A DNA stretch of 64,000 nt from Roseateles_C aquae (GCF_032337115.1 NZ_JAVXZY010000001.1:248001-312000); one strand, 5' to 3'. Shown: positions 43,286 through 53,211, counted from the first letter of the stretch. Program-made: numbers and translations. Notes: generated from the sequence alone by a model not told the origin.

Positions 43286-45118
43286 TTAGGCGGCATTCTC
43301 GCGCGCAAACCGCTTGCGCTCATGCTCCGACAGATGGCGCTTGCGCAGACGGATGCTCTTGGGCGTGATCTCGACCAGCTCATCGTCATCGATGAAGTCG
43401 ACACCGTACTCCAGCGTCAGATCGATGGGCGGCGTGATTTTGATGGCGTCTTCCTTGCCCGAGACGCGGAAGTTGGTCAGCTGCTTGGTTCGCGTGGCGT
43501 TGACGACCAGGTCGTTGTCGCGGCTGTGGATGCCGACGATCATGCCTTCATAGACCGGATCGTTCGGCTTCACGAACATGCGACCGCGATCATCCAGCTT
43601 GCCCAGCGCATAGGTGAAGATTTCGCCGTCGTCCATGGAGATCAGCACGCCGTTCTTGCGGCCGCCGATTTCGCCCTTGTGGGCTTCGTAGCCGTCGAAG
43701 ATCGACGAGATCAGGCCCGAACCACGGGTCAGGTTCATGAACTCGTTGGAGAAGCCGATCAGGCCGCGGGCCGGGATGCGGTATTCCAGGCGCACACGGC
43801 CATGGCCGTCCGGCTCCATATTGACCAGATCGCCCTTGCGCAGGCCCAGGGCCTGCATCACGCCACCCTGGTGGGTTTCCTCGACGTCGGCGGTGACCAG
43901 CTCCATCGGCTCGCACTTGACGCCGTCGATGTCCTTGAACATCACGCGCGGCTTGGACACGGCCAGCTCATAGCCTTCACGGCGCATGTTTTCCAAGAGG
44001 ATGGTCAGGTGCAGTTCACCACGGCCGCAGACTTCAAAGATACCGTCTTCGTCGGTCTCCTTGACGCGCAGCGCGACGTTGTGTTGCAGCTCTTTCTGCA
44101 GACGGTCCCAGATCTGACGGCTGGTGACGTACTTGCCTTCACGGCCGGCCAGCGGGCTGGTGTTGACGCAGAAGTTCATCGTCAGCGTCGGCTCGTCCAC
44201 CTTCAGCATGGGCAGCGGAGCCGGGTTCAGCGGGTCGGTCACCGTGACGCCGATACCGATGTCCTCGATGCCGTTGATCAGCACGATATTGCCGGGGCCG
44301 GCTTCGGTCACTTGCACGCGGTCCAGGCCTTGGAAGGTCAGCACCTGGTTGATGCGGCCGGTGACGGTCTTGCCGTCCGGGCCTTCCATCACGGCCACGT
44401 TCATGCCGGGCTTGATCGTGCCCTGGCTGATGCGGCCCACGCCGATGCGGCCGACGAAGGTCGAGAAGTCCAGCGCCGAGATTTGCAGCTGCAGCGCTGC
44501 ATCCGGATCACCCGATTGCGCCGGCACATGCTTGAGCACGGTGTTGAACAGGGCCGACATATCGGGACCCCATTGCTCGCCCGGCGCACCCTCTTCCAGC
44601 GAGGTCCAGCCATTGATGCCAGAGGCGTAGACAACCGGGAAGTCCAGCTGCTCGTCGGTAGCGCCGAGCTTGTCGAACAGGTCGAAGGCGGCGTTGATCA
44701 CGGCATCGGGCTTGGCGCCGGGCTTGTCGACCTTGTTGACGACGACGATGGGCTTCAGACCCAGCGCCAGCGCCTTCTTGGTGACGAAGCGGGTCTGCGG
44801 CATCGGGCCTTCCTGGGCGTCGATCAGCAGCACCACGCCGTCGACCATGGACAGCGCGCGCTCGACCTCACCGCCGAAGTCCGCGTGGCCCGGGGTGTCG
44901 ACGATGTTGATGTGCGTGCCTTCCCAGCTGACCGCACAGTTTTTGGCCAGGATGGTGATGCCGCGCTCGCGTTCGATGGCGTTGTTGTCCATCACGGTGT
45001 CGACGATCTTCTCGTGGTCGGCAAAGGTGCCCGACTGACGCAGCAGCTGGTCAACCATGGTGGTCTTGCCATGGTCCACGTGGGCAATGATGGCAATGTT
45101 TCGGATTTGGGTACTCAT
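43286..45118 (-). CDS. typA: ribosome-associated GTPase TypA/BipA
   Basis: A 610-residue translational GTPase. G1 is AHVDHGKTT, G3 is DTPGHADFGGEVER and G4 is NKVDKPGAKP. The C-terminal part is typical of BipA, which binds the ribosome and helps assembly and stress adaptation. It follows truB with 26 bases between, so it belongs to the rimP operon here. Confidence 0.98.
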   Translation of the reverse strand: MSTQIRNIAIIAHVDHGKTTMVDQLLRQSGTFADHEKIVDTVMDNNAIERERGITILAKNCAVSWEGTHINIVDTPGHADFGGEVERALSMVDGVVLLIDAQEGPMPQTRFVTKKALALGLKPIVVVNKVDKPGAKPDAVINAAFDLFDKLGATDEQLDFPVVYASGINGWTSLEEGAPGEQWGPDMSALFNTVLKHVPAQSGDPDAALQLQISALDFSTFVGRIGVGRISQGTIKPGMNVAVMEGPDGKTVTGRINQVLTFQGLDRVQVTEAGPGNIVLINGIEDIGIGVTVTDPLNPAPLPMLKVDEPTLTMNFCVNTSPLAGREGKYVTSRQIWDRLQKELQHNVALRVKETDEDGIFEVCGRGELHLTILLENMRREGYELAVSKPRVMFKDIDGVKCEPMELVTADVEETHQGGVMQALGLRKGDLVNMEPDGHGRVRLEYRIPARGLIGFSNEFMNLTRGSGLISSIFDGYEAHKGEIGGRKNGVLISMDDGEIFTYALGKLDDRGRMFVKPNDPVYEGMIVGIHSRDNDLVVNATRTKQLTNFRVSGKEDAIKITPPIDLTLEYGVDFIDDDELVEITPKSIRLRKRHLSEHERKRFARENAA

Positions 45119-45144
45119 AACAATCTCGCTTCAGAACTTGTACT

Positions 45145-46164
45145 TCAGGCCGCCAGGCCAGGCGCGGGCGCCAACAATGACTGCACTTCCTGGGGGCTGA
45201 GCAGGCGGTCGGCGATCAACTCGCCGGCAGTGACATGACCGCTGCCCAGAAAGGCGCCCGGCTCGGGTCCGTAGACCCGCACATGGGGCAGATCCGTTGC
45301 CGGCCGTGGCAGCAAGCGCCGCCTCAAGCCGGTCAGGAACCGGGCCGCCTCGCTGGCCTCCAGGCGCAGCGCCGGCCACTCCTGCAGCAGCGAGTCGGGC
45401 GGCCGCAGCATGTCTTCTCGTTCGGCCTCGGTCATCGCTGCCAGCGCGTCCAAACTGATGGCCTCGCCGATCTGGCAGGGCCCGCTGGCGGTGCGCCGCA
45501 GCGCACTCAGATGCGCGCCGCAGCCCAGCAGGCGGCCAATGTCTTCCCCGAGGGTGCGGATATAAGTGCCCTTGCTGCAACGCACGGCAATGCGAAGCTC
45601 GTCAGCCTGCCAGGACAGCATGTCAATCGAATGAATCGTCACCTGCCGCGAGGGCCGTTCGATCTCGATGCCGGCGCGGGCATACTCGTACAGCGGTCGG
45701 CCTTCATGCTTGAGCGCCGAGTACATCGGCGGCTTCTGCTCGATCAGGCCAAGGAAGCCTGCCAGCACCTGGGCGATCTGCTCGGCTGTCACACTGACCG
45801 GCTGGGTGTCCAGCACCTCGCCTTCGGCATCGCCGGTGGTCGTGGTCTGGCCGAGCTTCAGGGTCGCCTCATAGGCCTTGTCGGCGTCCAGGCTGACCTG
45901 GCTGAACTTGGTGGCTGCACCAAAGCATAGCGGCAAAAGGCCGGTGGCCAGCGGGTCCAGCGTGCCGGTATGGCCGGCCTTCTCCGCCCGCAGCAGCCAT
46001 TTGGCCTTCTGCAGCGCGTCGTTGCTGGACAGACCCAGCGGCTTGTCCAACAGCAGCACGCCATGCAGCGGCCGGCGCTGGATGCGCTGGCGCGGCGGGC
46101 GTGCGCCGGCCTTCGTCTCGGCTGGAGACGTGGCGGCGGTCGGCGTGCTGGTCAATGGGTCCAC
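45145..46164 (-). CDS. truB: tRNA pseudouridine(55) synthase
   Basis: A 339-residue enzyme that makes pseudouridine 55 in the tRNA T-loop. The catalytic aspartate is in GHTGTLDPLATG and the C-terminal PUA-like part follows. An N-terminal extension of about 30 residues (Thr/Ala/Arg-rich) precedes the conserved HGVLLLDKPLGLSSN. The start is GTG. Position between rbfA and typA fits the usual operon. Confidence 0.97.
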   Translation of the reverse strand: MDPLTSTPTAATSPAETKAGARPPRQRIQRRPLHGVLLLDKPLGLSSNDALQKAKWLLRAEKAGHTGTLDPLATGLLPLCFGAATKFSQVSLDADKAYEATLKLGQTTTTGDAEGEVLDTQPVSVTAEQIAQVLAGFLGLIEQKPPMYSALKHEGRPLYEYARAGIEIERPSRQVTIHSIDMLSWQADELRIAVRCSKGTYIRTLGEDIGRLLGCGAHLSALRRTASGPCQIGEAISLDALAAMTEAEREDMLRPPDSLLQEWPALRLEASEAARFLTGLRRRLLPRPATDLPHVRVYGPEPGAFLGSGHVTAGELIADRLLSPQEVQSLLAPAPGLAA

Positions 46165-46212
46165 GATTTTGTGTTGCGGCTTGGGATGAGTTCAGGCGAG
46201 AAGGCCTAGCCT

Positions 46213-46596
46213 TCAGTCCTCGCGGCTGTCCTCGTCGTCCTTGGCGCGGACCGAATTGGCGCGTGCGATCAGGCTGCTCATCTCGGCCGCGCGCTCGATC
46301 GTGCGGTCGTAATGGAAATGCAGCGTCGGCACCGTGTGGATTTGCAGGCGCTTGAACAGACCATTGCGCAGGAAGCCGGCCGCCTCGTTCAGCGCCGCCT
46401 CGGATTCGACCGGATCGCCGACCAGCACCGAGAAGAACACCTTGGCGTGGGCGTAGTCCGGCGTCACTTCCACCGCATTGACGGTGGCCATGCCAACACG
46501 GGGATCCTTCAGATCACGGATCAACTCGGCCAGATCACGCTGGATCTGGTCGGAAATCCGGAAGGACCGGTTCGGTATCGCACGTTTATGTCGCAT
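46213..46596 (-). CDS. rbfA: 30S ribosome-binding factor A
   Basis: A 127-residue KH-like protein needed for 16S rRNA maturation in the cold and for 30S assembly. It begins MRHKRAIPNRSFRISDQIQ and shows the usual core EVTPDYAHAKVFFSVL. Between infB and truB. Confidence 0.97.
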   Translation of the reverse strand: MRHKRAIPNRSFRISDQIQRDLAELIRDLKDPRVGMATVNAVEVTPDYAHAKVFFSVLVGDPVESEAALNEAAGFLRNGLFKRLQIHTVPTLHFHYDRTIERAAEMSSLIARANSVRAKDDEDSRED

Positions 46597-46620
46597 AAAT
46601 CTTCCAAGCCTCCAAAGGCA

Positions 46621-46648
46621 AACCCCGCCTGAACTGCAAGGCGGGGTT
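46621..46648 (-). other. hairpin between infB and rbfA
   Basis: AACCCCGCC and GGCGGGGTT form a perfect 9-bp stem with a 10-base loop. The T-run on minus is weak (TTGCCTTTGG), so it may be a partial terminator or an RNA-processing or stability element inside the operon. Confidence 0.55.
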
Positions 46649-46740
46649 CGTCTGTTGACGCTCCGCCTGGGTGTGGCCCTCGCGGCTGCCTGGGCAGCCT
46701 GGAGGGCATCGACCGCGTTGAAGCGACTGGGGAGCGCTGT

Positions 46741-49700
46741 TTAGAGCGTTCGGGCCACTTCCTTGATTTCGAAGAATTCGAGCTGATCGCCCTCGGCGAT
46801 GTCGCTGTAGTTCTTGAGCTTGATACCGCACTCGAAGCCTTCCTTGACTTCCTTGACATCGTCCTTCTCGCGGCGGACCGAGTCGACCTCGCCGGTGTAG
46901 ATGACGATGTTGTCGCGCAGCAGGCGGAACTTGGCACCACGGCGCACCAGGCCCGAGGTGACCATGGAACCGGCCACGGTACCGATCTTGGAAGCCACGA
47001 AGACAACGCGAATCTCGGCGGTGCCCAGCGCTTCTTCGCGCTGTTCCGGCGCCAGCATGCCGGCCATCGCAGACTTCACCTCATCCACGGCGTCATAGAT
47101 GATGTTGTAGTAGCGCAGGTCGACCGAGTTGCCTTCGGCCAGCTTGCGCGCACCTGCATCGGCACGTGTGTTGAAGCCGATGATGACGGCCTTGGAAGCG
47201 ATCGCCAGGTTGACGTCCGACTCGCTGATGCCACCAACGGCGGCGTGCACGATTTGCACCTTGACTTCGTCGGTCGACAGCTTGAGCAGCGAGGCCGCCA
47301 GTGCTTCCTGCGAGCCCTGCACGTCGGCCTTGATGATCAGCGGCAGGCTCTGCACATCGCCGGAAGCCATGTTCTCGAACATGTTTTCCAGCTTGGCGGC
47401 TTGCTGCTTGGCCAGCTTGACGTCGCGGTACTTGCCCGAGCGGAAGGTGGCGATTTCACGGGCGCGGCGTTCGTCGCCCAGCACCATGAATTCGTCACCG
47501 GCCTGCGGCACTTCGGTCAGACCCTGGATTTCCACCGGGATCGAAGGGCCGGCAGCCTGGGTCGGCTTGCCGTCTTCGTCCAGCATGGCACGCACGCGGC
47601 CATAGGTCGAGCCGGCCAGCACGATGTCGCCGCGCTTGAGCGTACCGCTCTGCACCAGCACCGTGGCCACCGGGCCGCGGCCCTTGTCCAGCTGCGCTTC
47701 GATGACCAGACCCTTGGCCATGGAATCCTTGGGCGCCTTCAGTTCCAGCACTTCGGCCTGCAGCAGCACCTGCTCCAGCAGCGCGTCAATGCCTTCACCG
47801 GTCTTTGCCGACACCGGCACGAACGGCGAATCACCACCGAATTCTTCCGGCACGACTTCTTCAGCCACCAGCTCGCTCTTCACGCGCTCGAGGTTGGAAC
47901 CCGGCTTGTCGATCTTGTTGATCGCCACGACGATGGGCACACCCGCTGCCTTGGCATGGTGGATGGCTTCCTTGGTCTGCGGCATCACGCCGTCATCCGC
48001 CGCCACCACCAGGATGACGATGTCGGTGGCCTTGGCACCGCGAGCACGCATGGCCGTGAAGGCCTCGTGACCCGGGGTATCCAGGAAGCTGATCATGCCG
48101 CGCGGCGTATCGACGTGATAGGCGCCGATGTGCTGCGTGATGCCGCCAGCTTCGCCTGCGGCCACACGGGCACGGCGGATGTAGTCCAGCAGCGAGGTCT
48201 TGCCGTGGTCGACGTGACCCATGACGGTCACCACCGGTGCGCGCGGCAGCAGTTCATGCTGCTGCTCGGCGGCGGCGCCCTCTTCTTCCAGGAAGGCATC
48301 AGGATCGTCCAGCTTGGCGGCAAAGGCCTTGTGGCCCATTTCTTCCACCAGGATCATGGCGGTTTCCTGATCCAGCTGCTGGTTGATGGTGACCATCTGG
48401 CCCAGCTTCATCAGCTGCTTGATCAGCTCCGACGCCTTGATCGACATCTTGTGGGCCAGATCGGCCACCGAGATGGTCTCGGGCACATGGACTTCCTGCA
48501 CCACCGGTTCGGTCGGCGCCACGAAGTTCGAGGACTGACCACCGCGGTCATTGCGATCACCGCGACGACCCGCCGGGCCACCCTTGGGCGCACGCCAGCC
48601 TGCCGGACGAGCGCCGGCCGGTGCATCGGTGCGGCCCTTGACCGCGCCGCGCTTCTTGGCGTCGTCGGCCCAGGAGGACGACAGCTTCTCGCTCTTGACG
48701 GACTTCTTCTCGCCCGGCTTGGCGGCCGTGGCCGAACCCGGCGCGGCGGGTGCGCCCGGCGTGCCCGGCTTCTTGTGGATGGTGCCCTTGATTTCCTTGG
48801 CAGGCTCGGGCTTGGGCTCTTCCTTCTTCGCGACCAGCACCTTCTTCGGTGCGTTCATCATCGCGCGAATGGCGGCGGCTTCAGCCTCGGCAGCCTTGCG
48901 GCGGCGCTCCAGATCAACCTGCTTTTGCTTCTCTTCGGCGCCAACATCGACGGCCTTGATCACACGCAGCTGCGGCTTGGGCGGTTCGACAGGCGCAGCC
49001 GGAGCGGCCGGTGCTGCAGGCGCCGCAGCCGGTGCTTCGACCGGTGCGGCAGCGACTGGAGCGGGCGCGGGGGCTGGCGCGGCCGCGACCTGCGGCTTAC
49101 GCGAACCCTGGGCCAGCGCCTTGTTGGCAGCGTCGGCAGCGGCGCGCGAGGCGGCTTGCGAATCGGACTTGGCGGCGGCCTTGGCGGCGGCTTCGGCAGC
49201 AGCCTTGGCGGCAGCTTCAGCGGCAGCGGCTTCGGCAGCACGGGCTTCAGCAGCCAGACGTTCCTGACGGCGCTGTTCCTCGGCTTCACGAGCCAGGCGT
49301 TCCTGCTCTTCACGTTCGCGGACGCGGGCCGCCAGCTCGGCTTCCTGGGCGCGCAACGCCTCGGCCTGGGCCTGGGCTTCTTCTTCGCGACGCTGCAGTT
49401 CAGCTTCTTCAGCCGCTTGCGCGCTGGCCTCGTCGACACCGCTGGCATCGTCGCGCTTGACGAAGGTGCGCTTCTTGCGCACTTCAACCTGAATGGTGCG
49501 TGCCTTGCCGCTGGCATCGGCCTGCTTGATCTCGCTGGTCGACTTGCGGGTCAGCGTGATCTTCTTGCGGTCGGCGCCGCCGGTACCGTGCGCGGTACGC
49601 AGGTAGTCGAGCAGCTTTTCCTTGTCGGCCTCGTTGAGGGCGTCATCGGTAGACGCCTTCTTGACGCCCGCTGCTTGCAGCTGCTCAAGCAGTGTGCTTG

Positions 49701-49749
49701 CAGGCCTTTGGAGCTCTGCAGCGAACTGGGCGACGGTAGTCACAGCCAT
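46741..49749 (-). CDS. infB: translation initiation factor IF-2
   Basis: A 1002-residue factor that brings initiator tRNA to the 30S subunit. Order: short N-terminal IF2-N domain, a long low-complexity linker (~100-400) rich in Ala/Glu/Lys with AAEAAAKAAAEAA repeats, the GTPase domain with GHVDHGKTSLLD, DTPGHEAF and NKIDKPGSN, then the C-terminal domains. The long linker is usual for betaproteobacteria. Confidence 0.98.
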   Translation of the reverse strand: MAVTTVAQFAAELQRPASTLLEQLQAAGVKKASTDDALNEADKEKLLDYLRTAHGTGGADRKKITLTRKSTSEIKQADASGKARTIQVEVRKKRTFVKRDDASGVDEASAQAAEEAELQRREEEAQAQAEALRAQEAELAARVREREEQERLAREAEEQRRQERLAAEARAAEAAAAEAAAKAAAEAAAKAAAKSDSQAASRAAADAANKALAQGSRKPQVAAAPAPAPAPVAAAPVEAPAAAPAAPAAPAAPVEPPKPQLRVIKAVDVGAEEKQKQVDLERRRKAAEAEAAAIRAMMNAPKKVLVAKKEEPKPEPAKEIKGTIHKKPGTPGAPAAPGSATAAKPGEKKSVKSEKLSSSWADDAKKRGAVKGRTDAPAGARPAGWRAPKGGPAGRRGDRNDRGGQSSNFVAPTEPVVQEVHVPETISVADLAHKMSIKASELIKQLMKLGQMVTINQQLDQETAMILVEEMGHKAFAAKLDDPDAFLEEEGAAAEQQHELLPRAPVVTVMGHVDHGKTSLLDYIRRARVAAGEAGGITQHIGAYHVDTPRGMISFLDTPGHEAFTAMRARGAKATDIVILVVAADDGVMPQTKEAIHHAKAAGVPIVVAINKIDKPGSNLERVKSELVAEEVVPEEFGGDSPFVPVSAKTGEGIDALLEQVLLQAEVLELKAPKDSMAKGLVIEAQLDKGRGPVATVLVQSGTLKRGDIVLAGSTYGRVRAMLDEDGKPTQAAGPSIPVEIQGLTEVPQAGDEFMVLGDERRAREIATFRSGKYRDVKLAKQQAAKLENMFENMASGDVQSLPLIIKADVQGSQEALAASLLKLSTDEVKVQIVHAAVGGISESDVNLAIASKAVIIGFNTRADAGARKLAEGNSVDLRYYNIIYDAVDEVKSAMAGMLAPEQREEALGTAEIRVVFVASKIGTVAGSMVTSGLVRRGAKFRLLRDNIVIYTGEVDSVRREKDDVKEVKEGFECGIKLKNYSDIAEGDQLEFFEIKEVARTL

Positions 49750-49806
49750 GTGTGGATCCTTAAATGCTTAATCTGCTGTGCGAATGAACTGGGGCTTTGC
49801 TACCGC

Positions 49807-51285
49807 TCAGGCGGTGAACCAGTGTTCGCGGGCCTTCATGATCATGGCGCGGGCATCTGCCTCGTCCATGCCGGCCAGTTCAACGAGTTCGTCGACGGCC
49901 AGATCGGCCAGGTCGTCGCGGGTATGGATATTGCCGTCGGCCAATTTGGCCACGAGTTCAGGCGTCATGCCTTCCAGATCGCGCAGATCCTGGGAGACCT
50001 CCTCGACCTTTTCCTCACGGGCAATTTCCATGGTCAGCAGCGCATCCTTGGCTCGGGTGCGCAACTCGTTGACCGTGTCCTCGTCGAAGGCCTCGATTTC
50101 CAGCATTTCCTGCATCGGCACATAGGCCACTTCTTCCAGGCTGGTGAACCCTTCGGCGATCAGGATGTCGGCCACTTCGGCATCGACGTCGAGCTTTTCG
50201 ACGAAGAGCTTGCGGACCGACTCAGACTCCTGAGCCTGCTTCGCGGCCGATTCCTCAGCCGACATGATGTTGATGCGCCAGCCGGTCAGCTCGGAAGCGA
50301 GCCGCACGTTCTGGCCACCACGGCCAATCGCGATGGCGAGGTTTTCCTCGTCAACGACGACGTCCATGGCGTGGCGTTCCTCGTCAACGACGATGGATTG
50401 CACATTGGCCGGGGCCAACGCGCCGATGACGAACTGGGCCGGATCTTCCGACCACAGCACGATGTCCACGCGTTCGCCGGCGAGCTCATTGGTGACGCCG
50501 TTGACGCGCGAACCGCGTACGCCGACGCAGGTGCCGATCGGATCGACACGCTTGTCGTGTGACAGCACGGCGATCTTGGCGCGGCTGCCCGAATCGCGGG
50601 CGCAGCTCTTGATCTCCAGCAGGCCCTGCTCGATCTCAGGCACTTCCTGAGCGAACAGCTCCTTCATGAATTCCGGGCTGGAACGCGACAGCATGATCTG
50701 CGGGCCACGCTGGGTCGGATCGACGCCCAGGATCACGGCACGGACGCGGTCGCCGGTGCGCAGGTTTTCCTTGGCGATCATTTCGCTGCGCTTCAGGCGG
50801 CCTTCGACGCGACCGGATTCGGCAATGATGTCGCCCTTGTCCAGACGTTTGACGGTGCCGACGAAAATCCTCTCGCCGCGGGCCATGAAGTCGTTCAGCA
50901 GCTGCTCACGCTCGGCATCACGGATCTTCTGCAGGATGACCTGCTTGGCGGCCTGCGCACCAATGCGGCCGATGGGCACCGACTCGACCGGCTCCTCGAT
51001 GTGATCCTCGACTTCGATGTCGGCAATCTGCTCCTGCGCTTCGAACAGCAGGATTTCAGCATCGGCGTTTTGCAGGCCGGCCTCATTGGGCACGACGTGC
51101 CAGCGGCGGAAAGTCTCGTACTCGCCGGAATCGCGGTCAATGGCGACGCGGATGTCGACCTCGCCGCCATACAACTTCTTGGTGGCCGAAGCCAGTGCCG
51201 CTTCGACGGCACCAAACACCACATCGCGCTCCACGCTCTTCTCGCGCGAGATGGCGTCCACCAGCATCAACAGTTCGCGGTTCAT
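49807..51285 (-). CDS. nusA: transcription termination/antitermination factor NusA
   Basis: A 492-residue protein: N-terminal polymerase-binding domain, S1 domain (~135-200, GERIFVGTVKRLDKGDI), two KH domains (~230-345, including GRGGQNVRLAS), and C-terminal acidic helix-hairpin-helix repeats (~370-490). It binds RNA polymerase and promotes pausing. Its start overlaps the rimP stop (ATGA). Confidence 0.98.
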   Translation of the reverse strand: MNRELLMLVDAISREKSVERDVVFGAVEAALASATKKLYGGEVDIRVAIDRDSGEYETFRRWHVVPNEAGLQNADAEILLFEAQEQIADIEVEDHIEEPVESVPIGRIGAQAAKQVILQKIRDAEREQLLNDFMARGERIFVGTVKRLDKGDIIAESGRVEGRLKRSEMIAKENLRTGDRVRAVILGVDPTQRGPQIMLSRSSPEFMKELFAQEVPEIEQGLLEIKSCARDSGSRAKIAVLSHDKRVDPIGTCVGVRGSRVNGVTNELAGERVDIVLWSEDPAQFVIGALAPANVQSIVVDEERHAMDVVVDEENLAIAIGRGGQNVRLASELTGWRINIMSAEESAAKQAQESESVRKLFVEKLDVDAEVADILIAEGFTSLEEVAYVPMQEMLEIEAFDEDTVNELRTRAKDALLTMEIAREEKVEEVSQDLRDLEGMTPELVAKLADGNIHTRDDLADLAVDELVELAGMDEADARAMIMKAREHWFTA

Positions 51286-51983
51286 TGATCGAGACCTCCG
51301 TCAACCTTGTCATCCTCAGTGGCAGCCTCTACGGTCTGCCGGGCCTTGGCGTTGCTGCGCTTTTTCTTCGCTGTCGAAGTCTTGCCAGCTGCCTTGGCCG
51401 CCTTATCTATCGCATTCCCTGCTGCATTGCCTGCCACGCCGGCAGCTCGCTGCGCCAGAGCCGCCCGACCCTTGAAGGTCAGCGCCGGCACCAACTTGGC
51501 GCCGCGCACCTCGTCAAGCGTGAAATCCAATGCATGATCATTCTTGCCATCGCTGAAGATCAGGCGCCAGGCCGTGGCCTGCGCAGCCGCCTCGGCTACC
51601 GCGTCTTCAGCCGCGGCCAGCACGCCGCGATACTTCTTGCGCCCCTGGAAGGCCTCGCGCAGCGTCAGTTCGACTTCCTCACCGACAAAGCGGGCGTAGT
51701 CGCTGGGCTTGTTCAGCGGGCGATCGACGCCCGGCGACGAGACTTCCAGACGCTGGTAATCACAGCCCTCGACCTCCAGCACGTACTGCAACTGGCGCGT
51801 CACGCGCTCGCAGTCATCCACCGTGATCACCTCGCCGGCGAGCGCCTGCTCAGCCAGCTTGTCGATCGCCACGCGCAGCAAGCCCCCGGCGCTGCGTTCG
51901 CAGAGCACCAGCTCGTAACCCAGACCGGTCACGGTTTTTTCAACAGCGGCTTGCCAATTTGTCATGCGGGGCGTGTCTACCAA
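51282..51983 (-). CDS. rimP: ribosome maturation factor RimP
   Basis: A 233-residue protein. The core (~15-165: LEVSSPGVDRPLNKPSDYARF) matches RimP, needed for 30S maturation; the Lys/Ala-rich tail of about 70 residues is an extension. First gene of the rimP-nusA-infB-rbfA-truB-typA operon. Its leader contains a promoter and a terminator-like hairpin. Confidence 0.96.
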   Translation of the reverse strand: MVDTPRMTNWQAAVEKTVTGLGYELVLCERSAGGLLRVAIDKLAEQALAGEVITVDDCERVTRQLQYVLEVEGCDYQRLEVSSPGVDRPLNKPSDYARFVGEEVELTLREAFQGRKKYRGVLAAAEDAVAEAAAQATAWRLIFSDGKNDHALDFTLDEVRGAKLVPALTFKGRAALAQRAAGVAGNAAGNAIDKAAKAAGKTSTAKKKRSNAKARQTVEAATEDDKVDGGLDQ

Positions 51984-52034
51984 TTCTCTGGAGGTTCTGC
52001 AGTGGATACGAAATCGTACAAAGAGCGTTCAAGC

Positions 52035-52067
52035 AAAAAAAATGGGCTGGATGAACCGCCCATTTTT
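52035..52067 (-). terminator. terminator-like hairpin in the rimP leader (possible attenuator)
   Basis: On minus, AAAAATGGGC and GCCCATTTTT pair perfectly around GGTTCATCCA, and eight T residues run from the stem. It lies 52 bases before the rimP start and about 90 bases after the predicted transcription start, so it could stop transcription before the operon. Confidence 0.75.
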
Positions 52068-52165
52068 ACAACCCACCCCTACTGCAGCGCCGCGAGGCGC
52101 CTCGGCCTAAGCCGGAGCAGTGAGACAGATCGTCAGGTTGTTTTTCACTTTTCAGCGAAGCCAGG

Positions 52166-52194
52166 ATTGTACTATGCAAGCACCATGCCCGCAA
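52166..52194 (-). promoter_or_regulatory. sigma-70-like promoter for the rimP operon
   Basis: On minus, TTGCGG (52194-52189), a 17-base spacer and TACAAT (52171-52166). The start would be near 52159, giving a leader of about 175 bases before rimP. Confidence 0.7.
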
Positions 52195-52268
52195 GAACCC
52201 GGCTTGCTCTTCAGACACAGCGTGCGAGAATCCGACGCTGATTTGAACACTGGTACCAAGGAGCAGAC

Positions 52269-53048
52269 ATGGGATTTCTCGCAGGCAAGCGATTGCTGAT
52301 CACGGGCGTGCTGTCCAACCGATCCATCGCTTATGGCATTGCGAAGGCCTGCCATCGCGAAGGCGCCGAGCTGGCGTTCAGCTATGTGGGCGAGCGTTTC
52401 AAGGATCGCATCACCGAGTTTGCCGCCGAATTCAATTCGAAACTGGTATTTGACTGCGATGTTTCCGACGACGCGCAGATCGATGCCCTGTTCCAGCAAT
52501 TGGGCGAGCACTGGCCGGAGTTTGACGGCTTCGTCCATTCGATCGGTTTTGCACCGCGCGAAGCGATTGCCGGTGATTTTCTTGACGGCCTGTCGCGTGA
52601 GAACTTCCGTATCGCTCACGATATCTCGGCCTACAGCTTCCCGGCCATGGCCAAGGCAGCTGCCCCGCGCCTGCGCACCGGCGCCTCGCTGGTGACACTG
52701 TCCTATCTGGGCGCCGAACGCTATGTGCCCAACTACAACACCATGGGCCTGGCCAAGGCCTCGCTGGAAGCCAGCGTGCGCTACCTGGCCTATTCGCTGG
52801 GCGCCCGCGGCGTGCGCGTGAACGGCATTTCGGCCGGCCCGATCAAGACCCTGGCCGCCTCCGGCATCAAGGACTTCGGCAAGCTGCTGACCCAGTTCGC
52901 CGCCAACACCCCGATCCGCCGCAACATCACCATCGATGACGTCGGCAACGTCGCCGCCTTTCTGCTGTCCGACCTGGCAGCCGGCGTCAGTGCCGAGATC
53001 ACCTACGTCGACGGCGGCTTCAGCCACGTCGCCTTGGCCGGAGAGTAA
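52269..53048 (+). CDS. fabI: enoyl-ACP reductase (NADH)
   Basis: A 259-residue FabI. The nucleotide-binding opening ITGVLSNRSIAYGIA and the active-site Tyr and Lys in RYVPNYNTMGLAKA are visible. It performs the last step of fatty-acid elongation and is the usual triclosan target. AAGGAG precedes the ATG by six bases. Divergent from rimP, followed by a strong terminator. Confidence 0.98.
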   Translation: MGFLAGKRLLITGVLSNRSIAYGIAKACHREGAELAFSYVGERFKDRITEFAAEFNSKLVFDCDVSDDAQIDALFQQLGEHWPEFDGFVHSIGFAPREAIAGDFLDGLSRENFRIAHDISAYSFPAMAKAAAPRLRTGASLVTLSYLGAERYVPNYNTMGLAKASLEASVRYLAYSLGARGVRVNGISAGPIKTLAASGIKDFGKLLTQFAANTPIRRNITIDDVGNVAAFLLSDLAAGVSAEITYVDGGFSHVALAGE

Positions 53049-53094
53049 GCCCCTCGGCCAGGCTTACCTGGGCGATCCCCCGAGGGGATGCAAG

Positions 53095-53123
53095 AAGGCG
53101 CCGGATTGACCGGCGCCTTTTTT
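53095..53123 (+). terminator. Rho-independent terminator after fabI
   Basis: AAGGCGCCGG and CCGGCGCCTT form a 10-bp stem with an ATTGA loop and TTTTTT. It lies about 50 bases after fabI. Confidence 0.95.
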
Positions 53124-53211
53124 CGTGGGAGTCGCCCTTGGGGCGGCCCGGCGGGCGACTCAAGGCCACAGCTCAATCACCGAAGACGTCAAGAGCTCTG
53201 CCTTCACCAGG

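Noticed and set aside
43217..45238. 673-codon open frame opposite typA
   Set aside because: Entirely antisense to typA; same high-GC shadow effect.
47245..50562. 1105-codon open frame opposite infB/nusA
   Set aside because: It is antisense to two universally conserved genes. High GC makes long shadow frames, and its composition (Arg/His/Leu/Gly) is not protein-like.
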